Translations under genes and position numbers: made by a program | The notes under the pieces: generated by a model | The model's database searches: none | Seen by the model: the letters and a program-made list of their open reading frames with translations, nothing else | What the model was told of the DNA's origin: nothing | Assembly: GCA_002503285.1 (NCBI GenBank) | Contig: DARI01000021.1 | Coordinates: forward strand, 1 to 64,000 | Length of the DNA: 64,000 nt | From: Euryarchaeota archaeon UBA557 | GTDB taxonomy: Archaea > Thermoplasmatota > Poseidoniia > Poseidoniales > Thalassarchaeaceae | Reading direction: 5' to 3' | Shown here: piece after piece, positions 8,306 through 16,560 of the stretch | Numbering within the stretch: the first letter of the stretch is position 1 | Layout of the letters: each line of letters starts with the position of its first letter

Positions 8306-9799
8306 TTAAATTAGAGGCATTTTCTGTAGGCGTTCCAAATCTGGCTGATACAGTTGACGTATGTCATCGAGATCCAGTATTAGCATAGCTAGGCGTTCTA
8401 AACCCATTCCCCAAGCACATACTGGCCATTCTGTGCCAAGTGGTTCTGTTACTTCGGGCCTAAAAATACCCGCTCCACCTAATTCTAACCACTCTCCTCT
8501 CCATAAGATATCAACTTCTACACTCGGCTCAGTATAAGGAAAATAGGCCGGCCTAACTCTAACATCGGGATAACCCATTTTTGAATAAAAAGTCTTCAAT
8601 GTAGAAATTAACATAGATAAATTTGCATTAGGTTCATGGATTATTCCCTCTATTTGATGGAACTCGGGAAGATGAGTTCGATCTATTGTTTCTTGTCTAA
8701 AGACTCGCCCTATGCCGAATACTTTACTTGGTAGATCTGGATTATTGGCTATGTGGCGAACAGTATTAACGGTAGTATGAGTACGTAATAGTGCCTTTTT
8801 TGATTCTTCTTTATCAAATTCGGCACCCCAACCTTTACTTCCAGTATCATGACCATTTTCGTGAACATTAGCCCATAAATCTAAATATTTTTCATCAACT
8901 TCAATTTTATCAGGATTGGATAAATAAAATGTGTCTTGCATAGTTCTTGCAGGATGTGATTGGGGTATAAATAAAGCATCCATATTCCATCCTGCAGATT
9001 GAACATAGTCGCCTTCAATCTCAGAAAATCCCATTTCAAGAAAAACTGATCTTATTCTCTCAATTAGAGATTGCATAGGGTGTGGCCTACCTCCAGCAGG
9101 AGTGGGGGCTGGTGCATTGACGTCAAATGGTTTAAATTTCATATTCTTCCAAGAATCTCCTTGGAGTAATTCAGGAGTTATTTCACCTATTAATTCTATT
9201 ACATCGAGCGCTTTGGAATCATATTTAGCACCTTTATCTGTTAATTTCCAGTTTCTGCGTATTGATTCTTCAATTTGAATAAGATTTTTTCGAGATGAAA
9301 AATGTTTTATCATATTTTTATCTAAATCTCCTGAGATGACATTTTCTTGATTGATTTTGTTTAAAAATAAAACTCTATCATTTATTTTTGAAGTTACTAA
9401 AGAATCATCAGGAGTTGTAAATATTCCAGCTTCAATATTCACACCAAGGCCCTTTAAAATACCGACTCCAGGGCCAGTTTCATATCTTTCAAAATCTGAA
9501 TTAATAAGGTTCTTCATAGTTCTATCTTCGTTCTTAAGTGATAATAAATAGTTCCATAAACGAAGTTCTAATAGCCCTATTTCAATAGATTTATTTCCTT
9601 CAGAACCTAAAGTAATATTGGTCAATATTGTTTCATTTACAATTAATAAACCCTGTTGTTTGAGGTATTCTCCTGCTCCTGCTATATGCACTTGATCTGT
9701 TAGCCCAGTACCATCAAGCAATTTACTCATTTCCCAAGCCTCATTAGGATCAGAAAGCATAAGACGTAGCATTAAACGCTCGTTATTTCCCAATTCCAT
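8306..9799 (-). CDS. pheS: Phenylalanyl-tRNA synthetase alpha subunit
   Basis: Catalytic subunit of class II PheRS, 497 residues, the usual size for the archaeal/eukaryotic form. It has N-terminal winged-helix-like domains (about 1-210) and a class II core from about 240. Motif 2 is visible as VFRQETIDRTHLPEFHQIEG, with substrate-pocket residues in HPARTMQDTF, and motif 3 lies in WGMGLERLAML near the C-terminus. It charges tRNA-Phe as an alpha2-beta2 enzyme; the beta subunit gene is not in the window. The start is the ATG at 9799, upstream of which lies a small membrane protein gene on the same strand. Confidence 0.97.
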   Translation of the reverse strand: MELGNNERLMLRLMLSDPNEAWEMSKLLDGTGLTDQVHIAGAGEYLKQQGLLIVNETILTNITLGSEGNKSIEIGLLELRLWNYLLSLKNEDRTMKNLINSDFERYETGPGVGILKGLGVNIEAGIFTTPDDSLVTSKINDRVLFLNKINQENVISGDLDKNMIKHFSSRKNLIQIEESIRRNWKLTDKGAKYDSKALDVIELIGEITPELLQGDSWKNMKFKPFDVNAPAPTPAGGRPHPMQSLIERIRSVFLEMGFSEIEGDYVQSAGWNMDALFIPQSHPARTMQDTFYLSNPDKIEVDEKYLDLWANVHENGHDTGSKGWGAEFDKEESKKALLRTHTTVNTVRHIANNPDLPSKVFGIGRVFRQETIDRTHLPEFHQIEGIIHEPNANLSMLISTLKTFYSKMGYPDVRVRPAYFPYTEPSVEVDILWRGEWLELGGAGIFRPEVTEPLGTEWPVCAWGMGLERLAMLILDLDDIRQLYQPDLERLQKMPLI

Positions 9800-9864
9800 G
9801 TGGCTGCCTGTACCATCCGAAGTTACTGAGTCTATTGATTATTACCGACATTTTATGATAATAA

Positions 9865-10278
9865 TTACTCTTCTTCGGATACCCATAGAACAATATTACA
9901 ACTTGAACAATTGTATGAATTAGGCTTAGTCCCATCAATCCATGTAATGTTACTACATCTACCACATAAAACAGATGTTCTAATTGGCTCTTCCAAAGTT
10001 GTATCAATTCTATACATTGGTCTTCCTGCATCTGGAAGTAATGAGGCATCAGGAATCCATGATGAAATAATGTTAGGATCGACAGATTTTTCAGAAGACA
10101 TATTTAATCCTAGCAATAACATAATTATGCCTCCAAGAGAAAGTGGTGAAGCTAAAGCAAAAGAGAAAGATGAGCCTCCGGATGAAATTATTATCGCACT
10201 TCCAAGTGCTATACATATCCAAGCTGAAATGACTAAGTTTAGCCGGTTATAATATTCTTTAGTTTGGGTTGGCAACAA
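9865..10278 (-). CDS. Small membrane protein with C-terminal zinc ribbon
   Basis: Unrecognised 137-residue protein with two membrane helices near residues 13-33 and 38-58. A soluble tail ends in a zinc-ribbon pattern, CGRC with a second CSSC about 20 residues later. The start appears to be TTG at 10278. Two other membrane proteins in the window (rhomboid 49555 and subtilase 50655) also end in Cys-pair ribbons followed by a Trp. It lies upstream of pheS on the same strand and could be co-transcribed. Function cannot be assigned. Confidence 0.6.
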   Translation of the reverse strand: MLPTQTKEYYNRLNLVISAWICIALGSAIIISSGGSSFSFALASPLSLGGIIMLLLGLNMSSEKSVDPNIISSWIPDASLLPDAGRPMYRIDTTLEEPIRTSVLCGRCSNITWIDGTKPNSYNCSSCNIVLWVSEEE

Positions 10279-10372
10279 TATTCCGAAGCGGTGTTAGTCA
10301 ATCAATTTGACGCTCAAAATAACGCTAAGAAACTGTAGGGTTCAAGTGCAAAAGGCGGCCGTCTCTGTTCAA

Positions 10373-10449
10373 GCCTCAGTAGCTCAGCCCGGTAGAGCAT
10401 CTGATTTGTAATCAGACGGTCGGGGGTTCAACTCCCTCCTGGGGCTCCA
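10373..10449 (+). tRNA. tRNA-Thr(UGU), CCA encoded
   Basis: Complete cloverleaf. The acceptor stem GCCUCAG pairs with CUGGGGC, the anticodon stem is UCUGA/UCAGA, and the loop UUUGUAA gives anticodon UGU. The T arm has the GGUUCAACUCC core. The discriminator is U at 10446 and CCA is encoded at 10447-10449. No intron is seen. It lies 40 bases before folD on the same strand. Confidence 0.96.
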
Positions 10450-10488
10450 AATGTAAAGTTGAAAACAGGCTCAATGTTAGGATACTGT

Positions 10489-11364
10489 ATGGGAGCATTG
10501 TTGCTTGATGGAAAAAAACTCAGTCTTGATATTGAGAAAAATCTAAAAATTCGTGTAAGTAAATTAAAAGAAGGTGGAATTTTTCCCCATTTGGCAGTAA
10601 TATTAGTTGGTGAAGATCCTGCAAGTGAGGTTTACGTGAAAAATAAGGAAAAAGCATGTGATAGGACTGGGATAAAAAGTACAAAAATATTATTGCCTTC
10701 TTCGACAACAGAAAATGAAATTTTAGAGTTAATAGACCTTATGAATAATGATGATATGATTCATGGAATTCTAGTACAAAGTCCAACGCCACGAACTATT
10801 AATGAAATATTAATTACTGAAAAAATTTCTCCATCAAAGGATGTGGATGGTTTTCATCCTCAAAATCTTGGAAAATTGGTTCAAGGAGAATTAGGAGGAT
10901 TGATGCCATGTACGCCAGCAGGTATAATGAAGTTACTAAAACAGTCCAGAATTGATTTGGCAGGAAAGAAAGTTACGGTAATTGGAAGAAGTAGAATTGT
11001 AGGAATGCCATTAGCAATATTATTGGCCCAAAGAGGCATAGATGCAACAGTTACTATAGCCCATTCTAAGAGTAAAGATTTGGCAGAAATCTGTAGGGAA
11101 TCAGATGTATTAATTGTAGCGATAGGTCGCCCTGAAGCAGTAAAATTAGATTGGATAAAACCTGGTTCAGTGATTGTAGATGTAGGCATTTCAAGAATAA
11201 ATGATTCATTAACTGGAAAATCAAGACTGGTTGGTGACGTATCATCTAAAGCAATGGAAGTAGCTAGCTACATGACTCCCGTACCAGGAGGAGTTGGTCC
11301 GATGACTATCGCAATGCTATTAACAAATACAGTAGATGCCGCAGCGAAAACTAAATTTAATTAA
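10489..11364 (+). CDS. folD: Methylenetetrahydrofolate dehydrogenase/cyclohydrolase
   Basis: Bifunctional FolD of 291 residues. It oxidises 5,10-methylene-tetrahydrofolate with NAD(P) and hydrolyses the methenyl product to 10-formyl-tetrahydrofolate for purine synthesis. Family signatures are present: the catalytic Tyr/Lys region SEVYVKNKEKAC, KDVDGFHPQNLGKL, the CTPAGIMKLL stretch, and the dinucleotide motif VIGRSRIVGMP. The C-terminal PVPGGVGPMTIAML box is intact. I chose the ATG at 10489, where the conserved MGALLLDGKKLS begins; upstream TTG and ATG codons would add residues without family support. The purine gene purF lies elsewhere in the window. FolD in an archaeon points to folate-based C1 metabolism as in haloarchaea and bacteria. 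Confidence 0.96.
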   Translation: MGALLLDGKKLSLDIEKNLKIRVSKLKEGGIFPHLAVILVGEDPASEVYVKNKEKACDRTGIKSTKILLPSSTTENEILELIDLMNNDDMIHGILVQSPTPRTINEILITEKISPSKDVDGFHPQNLGKLVQGELGGLMPCTPAGIMKLLKQSRIDLAGKKVTVIGRSRIVGMPLAILLAQRGIDATVTIAHSKSKDLAEICRESDVLIVAIGRPEAVKLDWIKPGSVIVDVGISRINDSLTGKSRLVGDVSSKAMEVASYMTPVPGGVGPMTIAMLLTNTVDAAAKTKFN

Positions 11365-11663
11365 AAAATACCTAGATCAAGTTTAGCATCTTCAGATGCA
11401 TGCACTCTTGGATCCCATAGAGGAGAAAAAGTAAGATTGACATGTGCAGATTCTATTCCGTCGGCCATAAGGGCAGCCCTGTGTACAGCAGCCATTAATT
11501 CAGGGGCCACTGGGCAACCTGGACTTGTGAGAGTCATGTCTATTTCGACATGTGCGGATTCTATTTTTAAACCATAAATTAGCCCTAAATCGATGACTGA
11601 TATTTTCATCTCTGGATCTTCAACATTTGCTAAAAATTTCATTATTTCTTCCTCTTCTACCAT
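11361..11663 (-). CDS. MIP18/DUF59 Fe-S assembly protein (SufT/PaaD-like)
   Basis: 100-residue single-domain protein of the DUF59/MIP18 family, which supports maturation of iron-sulfur proteins. Characteristic features are the acidic start followed by VEDPEMKISVIDLGLIYG and the loop LTSPGCPVAPEL with the conserved Cys. It starts with ATG four bases after the end of sufE, so sufS-sufE-this gene form one operon on the minus strand. Its last bases overlap the end of folD on the other strand. In bacteria the equivalent SufT often accompanies suf genes, which matches this context. Confidence 0.9.
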   Translation of the reverse strand: MVEEEEIMKFLANVEDPEMKISVIDLGLIYGLKIESAHVEIDMTLTSPGCPVAPELMAAVHRAALMADGIESAHVNLTFSPLWDPRVHASEDAKLDLGIF

Positions 11664-11667
11664 AAAA

Positions 11668-12108
11668 TCACTTCATTAGTTTTTTTGCTTCTTCTTGGAC
11701 TCTTCTAAACATATTTAGAAAACCATTAGCCCTACTTGGAGTTAATGACGAGTGAATACCCATTTCTTCAGCATATTTAGGAGTCATTTTTGTCACAGAC
11801 ATTGGAGTCATCCCATTTACAGCTATGGCAGTTATTGCCATTAAACCTTGAACAATTTGAGCATCTGCTCCACCCATTAGAATGAAATTTCCTTCATCAT
11901 CGACATTACATGAAACATGGGCGCGGGACTGGCAACCAGTTATTTTGTTGCCCTCATTCCATTCCTCAATAGGTAATGGACTAGGATGATTTTTAGCATA
12001 ATCAAAAAGTAATTCATATCTTTCCATAGAATCAAAACAATCTTGAAATTCTTCTATTATAGATATTAAATTACTAGACCACATATTTTCATCATTAATG
12101 TGTATCAA
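11668..12108 (-). CDS. sufE: SufE-like sulfur acceptor
   Basis: 146-residue SufE family protein, which accepts persulfide sulfur from SufS and passes it to the SufBCD scaffold. The active Cys lies in the hallmark ITGCQSRAH. The GGADAQIVQGLMAI helix and the C-terminal SLTPSRANGFLNMF segment are also typical. The start is either TTG at 12108 or ATG at 12084. It sits 14 bases after sufS and four before the DUF59 gene. SufE is widespread in bacteria and uncommon in archaea, so this operon was probably acquired from bacteria. All three genes read on the minus strand without long gaps. Confidence 0.94.
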   Translation of the reverse strand: MIHINDENMWSSNLISIIEEFQDCFDSMERYELLFDYAKNHPSPLPIEEWNEGNKITGCQSRAHVSCNVDDEGNFILMGGADAQIVQGLMAITAIAVNGMTPMSVTKMTPKYAEEMGIHSSLTPSRANGFLNMFRRVQEEAKKLMK

Positions 12109-12122
12109 CTCCCCTCAATAAT

Positions 12123-13349
12123 TTATGCAAATCTCTCAACTATATATTTGAGATGTTTGATGAACAATTTAGCCTCATCCATCGTATTATATATCCAAAA
12201 AGAAGCTCTATTTGTAGAAGGTACACTTAAAGCATCCATCAATGGTTGTGCGCAATGATGGCCTGTTCTTACTGCAAAGCCTCCTTCATCTAATAATAAA
12301 GCCATGTCCAGAGATTGTATGGATTCATGCAAAAAGGAAATAGCCCCACTACTATCGCTCCTCTCGGGATCTCCATATATCATTATTCCTGGTATTTTTT
12401 TCATTTCTATTGATGTCCATGATGCGATTTTATGAATATGAGAATGTATTTCTTTCATCTCGAATTGATTCAGCCATTCAACAGCCGCACCCCATCCAAT
12501 GGCTTCCGCAATTCTCGGAGTTCCTGTTTCGAATAATGCATGACCATCTTGGAAAGTTGATCCTTCAGTTGTAACAGTTTTTATCATCGAACCGCCGGTC
12601 ATGAATGGAGTCATTTGAATCATGATGTCTTTCTTAACCAAAAGGCAACCAATTCCTGTTGGCCCTGCCATTTTATGTGCAGAAATAGCAATAAAATCTG
12701 CACCTAATCCATCAAAGTTGATTTTCTCGTGAGGGGCACTTTGTGCGCAATCTAGTAACACCTTTGCACCGGCAGAATGAGATAATTTTATTATTTCCTC
12801 TATAGGATTTCTAACTCCTAAAACATTGCTAGTATGGACTACGCACACTAAAGAAGAGTCCTGAATTGCGATTGAAAAAGCCTCCATATCTAGTTTATAA
12901 GTTTCAGTATTAATTGGAACGTATCGAACTTCTATTCCAATTTCTTTCGATAATTGTTGCCAAGGTACAATATCTGCATGGTGTTCCATCTCTGTTAAAA
13001 CAACTATATCATCCCTTCTTAGGTTTTCTCTAGCCCATGAAAATGCAACTAAATTTATCGCCTCAGTAGCCCCACTGGTATAGATTAATTGACTTGGGCT
13101 AGTTCCGAAAAACTTAGCAATATTTTCTCGGGCTGTTTCTAGAGCAGTTGTTGCTTCATCGGCAAGTGTATGATTTGCCCTATGTGCATTAGAATTATAT
13201 TGCTCATAATAATTAGACATTGCAGAAATTACACATCTTGGTTTTTGAGATGTTGCGGCATTGTCAAAATATACTAATTGTTTGCCATTTGGCAACTTAC
13301 GTTGCAATATAGGAAATTCAGACCTTATTTGCTTTAAATCTAATGCCAT
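12123..13349 (-). CDS. sufS: Cysteine desulfurase SufS
   Basis: PLP-dependent class V aminotransferase-fold enzyme of about 408 residues. It removes sulfur from cysteine as an enzyme-bound persulfide for Fe-S assembly. Visible motifs are YFDNAATSQKP near the N-terminus, TSGATEAINLVA, the PLP Lys in SAHKMAGPTG, and the persulfide Cys in RTGHHCAQPLMD. The RxGxHCAQP sequence marks the SufS (type II) rather than the IscS group. I chose the ATG at 13349 (MALDLKQIRSEFP) because family members begin here; in-frame ATG 13364 and TTG 13391 are upstream. It heads the sufS-sufE-DUF59 operon and is divergent from a SLOG-family gene. Confidence 0.96.
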   Translation of the reverse strand: MALDLKQIRSEFPILQRKLPNGKQLVYFDNAATSQKPRCVISAMSNYYEQYNSNAHRANHTLADEATTALETARENIAKFFGTSPSQLIYTSGATEAINLVAFSWARENLRRDDIVVLTEMEHHADIVPWQQLSKEIGIEVRYVPINTETYKLDMEAFSIAIQDSSLVCVVHTSNVLGVRNPIEEIIKLSHSAGAKVLLDCAQSAPHEKINFDGLGADFIAISAHKMAGPTGIGCLLVKKDIMIQMTPFMTGGSMIKTVTTEGSTFQDGHALFETGTPRIAEAIGWGAAVEWLNQFEMKEIHSHIHKIASWTSIEMKKIPGIMIYGDPERSDSSGAISFLHESIQSLDMALLLDEGGFAVRTGHHCAQPLMDALSVPSTNRASFWIYNTMDEAKLFIKHLKYIVERFA

Positions 13350-13407
13350 TGTATCTATCCCCATTATACCGAGAGAACGGTAAGATATCAAGGCGCGTAC
13401 TGAAAGA

Positions 13408-13905
13408 TTGTTAAAAAGGAGAGAAGATATTATTCGTAAGTACTTCTCTGAGGTACTTGTGACACGTAGCTCTGGGCATCAAACTATCGAATCTTTCGGC
13501 AGTCAAGATTTAAATAAAGATGGTACGATAATCAACTTGGCAATAGTTGGGTCGAGCCGTTTTTATGATTTTGATAAATTTGAAAAAAATTTAGATGAGT
13601 GGGTAGAAAAATATGGATATCCTGACTTAATAATTGTTGGCGGTGCTAGTGGAGTTGACTATATGGCAGAAAGATGGGCTGATTCAAATATAATACCAAT
13701 TGCTGTTTTTTCTGAAGAATGGAGAGATAAACGAAGAAGTTTGATCGATACTGGAAGAGGAGAGGCACCGAATTCACTTACGGAAAAAATATTAGATGGC
13801 GCCACGCACATACTAGCAATGCCTTCTTCTACAAGTAAATGGACAAGAGTAATCATCGAAAATGCAATCAATAGAAAGATACCTTTAGAAATATATGAGG
13901 TATAA
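13408..13905 (+). CDS. SLOG-family nucleotide-binding protein (DUF2493/YspA-like)
   Basis: About 165-residue protein with a Rossmann-like SLOG domain. It has the pattern NLAIVGSSRFYDFDKFEKNL, then LIIVGGASGVDYMAERW, a strand-helix unit and LAMPSSTSKWT. SLOG proteins are thought to bind nucleotides or nucleotide-derived signals; the DUF2493 subgroup is common in phages and plasmids, but no specific reaction is known. The N-terminal ~45 residues are not part of the domain. No good ATG exists near the start, so TTG at 13408 or a GTG slightly downstream must be used. It is divergent from sufS and followed by a run of six T residues. Confidence 0.7.
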   Translation: MLKRREDIIRKYFSEVLVTRSSGHQTIESFGSQDLNKDGTIINLAIVGSSRFYDFDKFEKNLDEWVEKYGYPDLIIVGGASGVDYMAERWADSNIIPIAVFSEEWRDKRRSLIDTGRGEAPNSLTEKILDGATHILAMPSSTSKWTRVIIENAINRKIPLEIYEV

Positions 13906-13910
13906 CTAGG

Positions 13911-13916
13911 TTTTTT
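13911..13916 (+). terminator. T-rich terminator after SLOG gene
   Basis: A run of six T residues begins six bases after the TAA of the SLOG gene. Archaeal RNA polymerase terminates at such tracts without a hairpin. It precedes the tail-to-tail junction with tRNA-Glu. Confidence 0.4.
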
Positions 13917-13946
13917 GTACTGAAAGATTAACAATTTAAATTTAAG

Positions 13947-14024
13947 TGGTGCTCCTGCCGAGATTTGAACTCGGGTCGCCGGGATGAAAACCCGGTATGA
14001 TGGACCGTACTACACCACAGGAGC
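13947..14024 (-). tRNA. tRNA-Glu(UUC), CCA encoded
   Basis: The reverse strand gives a complete tRNA. The acceptor stem is GCUCCUG/CAGGAGC, the anticodon stem CCGGG/CCCGG, and the loop UUUUCAU gives anticodon UUC. The T arm has the GUUCAAAUC core. The discriminator A is at 13950 and encoded CCA at 13947-13949. No intron is seen. Confidence 0.96.
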
Positions 14025-14076
14025 GACGGGTTCGCGAGAAGCGCATACCACATAATCGGTTCGATTGAAAGTATTG

Positions 14077-14679
14077 TTAAACATCATTTTTGGGGATTGA
14101 AATTAAATTAGACCACCAGTTATTTAGAGGTATGAAGATAACAGTCAGCATTATTCCCCCAACTAACCAAAATAAAGGATTCTCGATTAAATTAAGAAAT
14201 TCATTCCCCCACAAACCTAGTATGATTCCTTCAAGGCCGAACCGGAGGCCACGACCAAAAATTCCTGCAGATATAAAAAGTCGTAAATCCATTCGGCTTG
14301 AACCAGCAGCCCATGCTAGAGCCTTATACGGAATAGGAGAAACTGCTGCAATAAAAATTCCCATAGAGCCATAATTATCGAAAATATAATCAAGTTTAGT
14401 TATATTTTTTTTACTTGCAAATTTTTCAAGTAATGGTCTTCCAGCATACATTCCAATCGCATAACCTCCAAGAGAGCCTAAAACACTGAATAATGTAGCA
14501 ACCGATACTATAATCATAATTTCTACAATTGATCCATTGGATGATAATGCCATAGGCAAAACTAACAAATCAGGTGGTGCAGGTTGGATTATTGCTTCAG
14601 AAAAAGAAACTATAGCAAGGCCAGCAAGTCCAAAGTTTTCTGCCCATCCAATAATAGATTCGACTATGCCCTCTATCAT
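14077..14679 (-). CDS. DedA/VTT-domain membrane protein (YqaA-like)
   Basis: 200-residue integral membrane protein of the DedA/SNARE-associated (VTT) superfamily. An amphipathic N-terminus is followed by about five helices with the typical re-entrant-loop residues: SEAIIQPAPPDLLVLPMAL, a Gly-rich GSLGGYAIGMYAGR, and SPIPYKALAWAAG. Family members act as lipid scramblases or polyprenyl-phosphate translocases. The YqaA subgroup is supported by the FSEAxxxPxPxD pattern. The ATG at 14679 faces the nob1 promoter region across 99 bases, which contains inverted AGTAATAT/ATATTACT repeats (14700-14707, 14726-14733). The substrate is unknown. Confidence 0.8.
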   Translation of the reverse strand: MIEGIVESIIGWAENFGLAGLAIVSFSEAIIQPAPPDLLVLPMALSSNGSIVEIMIIVSVATLFSVLGSLGGYAIGMYAGRPLLEKFASKKNITKLDYIFDNYGSMGIFIAAVSPIPYKALAWAAGSSRMDLRLFISAGIFGRGLRFGLEGIILGLWGNEFLNLIENPLFWLVGGIMLTVIFIPLNNWWSNLISIPKNDV

Positions 14680-14748
14680 GATGTCACTAAATCGGATTTA
14701 GTAATATACGTTACTTATAATAAAGATATTACTTGATTATAACCTACC

Positions 14749-14756
14749 TATAAAAT
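14749..14756 (+). promoter_or_regulatory. TATA box for nob1
   Basis: TATAAAAT at 14749-14756 lies 23-30 bases before the ATG at 14779. This is the spacing expected for an archaeal TATA box directing a nearly leaderless transcript. Confidence 0.55.
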
Positions 14757-14778
14757 GTGAACCGGTAATCCGACTGTT

Positions 14779-15273
14779 ATGGCAAATGATACTGTTGTCG
14801 ACACAGGAGCATTAATATCTTGGCCAATTAGTAAATTAATTGGCAGTATTGCTAGCCCGAAACAAAAAAAAGAATTAGGTAAATTTTATCCTGAAAGATT
14901 AGAAATTATTAATGCAATAGATATTATTTGGAGAACTCCTAAATTAGAATCAATAAATAACGTAATTAATATTGGAAAAAATACAGGAGATATAGCAGGA
15001 TTATCCCCAGTTGATATTGAATTATTGGCACTCGCATTTGAAAATAATTATGTTTTATTTACTGATGACTATAGGATGCAAAATTTGGCTGAATTCATAG
15101 GAATTAAATGGTATGTCATAGAAACAGAAGGGATCAAAGAAGTTTGGTCTTGGGAAATAGTTTGTAAGGGATGTAAAAAAATACAACCTGATCCTAAATC
15201 TCCACTAATGAGAAAGAATCTCGGCGACTGTAGAGATTGTGGTTCAGAAGTAAAATTAAGAAGAAAAAAGTAA
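14779..15273 (+). CDS. nob1: rRNA maturation endonuclease Nob1 (PIN domain plus zinc ribbon)
   Basis: 164-residue archaeal Nob1, which trims the 3' end of 16S rRNA precursor during 30S maturation. The PIN nuclease domain spans ~1-115 with acidic residues in VVDTGAL, the LSPVDIELLALA helix and LFTDDYRMQN. The C-terminal zinc ribbon has CKGC and CRDC with basic residues at the end. Length fits the family. A TATA box sits 23-30 bases upstream of the ATG. The gene converges with tatA, with five bases between. Confidence 0.93.
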   Translation: MANDTVVDTGALISWPISKLIGSIASPKQKKELGKFYPERLEIINAIDIIWRTPKLESINNVINIGKNTGDIAGLSPVDIELLALAFENNYVLFTDDYRMQNLAEFIGIKWYVIETEGIKEVWSWEIVCKGCKKIQPDPKSPLMRKNLGDCRDCGSEVKLRRKK

Positions 15274-15278
15274 AGATA

Positions 15279-15494
15279 TCACTCTTCAGAGTGTTCTTCT
15301 GAAACTTCTTTGGTAATGCCGGCGTTATCTAAATCTAATTCAGTTTTTGAAACTGAGGATACATCTCGCAGACCTTGTTGGAATTCTCCTTTTGCCCTTC
15401 CAGCATTTCTAGCTAACTCAGGTAATTTCTTTGCCCCAAATAATAAAACAAATACCGCCGCTAAAATTACTAGTTCAGTACTTCCAATTGCCAT
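15279..15494 (-). CDS. tatA: Twin-arginine translocase subunit TatA/E
   Basis: 71-residue TatA family protein. It has a short N-terminal membrane helix (residues 6-20), the hinge FGAKKLPELAR, then an amphipathic helix GRAKGEFQQGL and an acidic tail. It would form the protein-conducting element of the Tat pathway for folded proteins. GGAGG lies nine bases before the ATG on the minus strand, a clear Shine-Dalgarno. It follows the MoaD-like gene by 53 bases and may share its transcript. TatC is not seen in the window. Confidence 0.93.
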   Translation of the reverse strand: MAIGSTELVILAAVFVLLFGAKKLPELARNAGRAKGEFQQGLRDVSSVSKTELDLDNAGITKEVSEEHSEE

Positions 15495-15547
15495 ATTATC
15501 ATACCTCCGAAGTCTGGTTATCGTTCAAATGCTTCGGAAGAAAACAG

Positions 15548-15814
15548 TTAACCTCCTGAGAAAGGAGGCAATATTGCAACTTCTGATGAATCATGTATTA
15601 TTGTATCTAAATCTTCACAAAAAATATCATTTACAGAAATTTTAGAACCGGATTTTAAAAAATCTGATAGTTGAAATCTTTTTATTAACTGATTTACAGT
15701 TGTGCCTTTTTCCAAAACTACATCTATTGATCGGAGCCCAAATGATTCTGAGATATATCCAAAAAATAATATTTTAATTTTTATAGATTTGATATTATCA
15801 TCTATACCCTCCAT
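15548..15814 (-). CDS. MoaD/ThiS-family sulfur carrier protein
   Basis: 88-residue ubiquitin-fold protein ending in PPFSGG. The terminal Gly-Gly is the site of adenylation and thiocarboxylation in MoaD/ThiS/SAMP proteins. Sequence features are the KILFFGYISE first strand, LRSIDVVLEKGTTVNQLIKRF, and a VAILPPFSGG end. It may supply sulfur for molybdopterin or tRNA thiolation, or act as an archaeal SAMP modifier; the neighbours do not decide. It is divergent from the HAD phosphatase gene, with 77 bases between. Confidence 0.85.
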   Translation of the reverse strand: MEGIDDNIKSIKIKILFFGYISESFGLRSIDVVLEKGTTVNQLIKRFQLSDFLKSGSKISVNDIFCEDLDTIIHDSSEVAILPPFSGG

Positions 15815-15891
15815 GTCCTATCGTACATAACCTTAGTCATCAATCCACCTATTATTCATTAGGTACTGGATGTTCGGAGTCACGATAAGAT

Positions 15892-16560
15892 ATGTCAGTA
15901 GAGGCAGTAGTATTCGATTGTGATGGAGTTTTAATTGATAATATATCTTCATGGTGGGCAATTCATGAACATTTTGGAACTAGAAATGAACAGATGTTAG
16001 AACGATTTTTGAATCAAGAAATTACTGAAGAAGAGTTTGTCAATCATGACATAAAAGAATGGAAAAAAGTACAACCTATAATACATAAAGATGATATTAT
16101 GAGATGTTATTCTGGAGTAAAACTTATGCAAGGAGCGAGGGAGGTAGTAGAAGAGTTACAAGCAAGGGGTATTTTTGTTGCTATAGTTTCATCAGGAGTG
16201 GATTTATTGATTGGAACAATTGCCAATATGTTAAAGGTTGACGATTGGGCGGCCAATGGTTTTGAATGGGATGAAAATAATCATCTACTGAAGGGTTTGC
16301 CAACAAGAGTATATTCTCATAACAAAGGCTTAATGGTTGAAAAATTAATTAGAATAAAAAAACTCAATCCCCAAAATGTAGTATCCATAGGAGATTCTAG
16401 TACTGATTTATCTATGAAAGTGGGAGAATCTGGATTTATTGGCTTCAATCCCGCAAGAGAAAGAGCAACTCATGCATTCAAAAATGCAGGAGTACCCATC
16501 ATAGAAAATAAAGATTTAAGAGAAATATGGCCTATACTTTTCCCTAACGAAACAATTTAA
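15892..16560 (+). CDS. HAD-family phosphatase, phosphoserine phosphatase-like
   Basis: 222-residue haloacid dehalogenase hydrolase. Motif I is FDCDGVLID with both catalytic Asp, motif II is the Ser of VSSGVD, motif III is the Lys of HNKGLM, and motif IV is GDSSTD. A helical cap lies at residues ~20-80. The motif set and length are closest to the SerB-like group. Substrate prediction within HAD is unreliable, so phosphoserine is only a likely guess. It ends one base before the polB stop on the other strand, so the two genes are tail to tail. Confidence 0.82.
   Translation: MSVEAVVFDCDGVLIDNISSWWAIHEHFGTRNEQMLERFLNQEITEEEFVNHDIKEWKKVQPIIHKDDIMRCYSGVKLMQGAREVVEELQARGIFVAIVSSGVDLLIGTIANMLKVDDWAANGFEWDENNHLLKGLPTRVYSHNKGLMVEKLIRIKKLNPQNVVSIGDSSTDLSMKVGESGFIGFNPARERATHAFKNAGVPIIENKDLREIWPILFPNETI

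Noticed and set aside
14068..14080. 13-mer AAAGTATTGTTAA shared with 18966-18978
   Set aside because: Both copies lie near tRNA or gene starts on the minus strand, but in 64 kb of AT-rich DNA many such 13-base matches are expected by chance.
14700..14733. Inverted AGTAATAT/ATATTACT in the DedA-nob1 spacer
   Set aside because: Wide spacer and low-complexity arms; the nob1 TATA box already explains the promoter and no second copy was found.
15861..15878. ACCTA-8-TAGGT inverted repeat before the HAD gene
   Set aside because: Only five-base arms with an eight-base spacer; too weak to call an operator.
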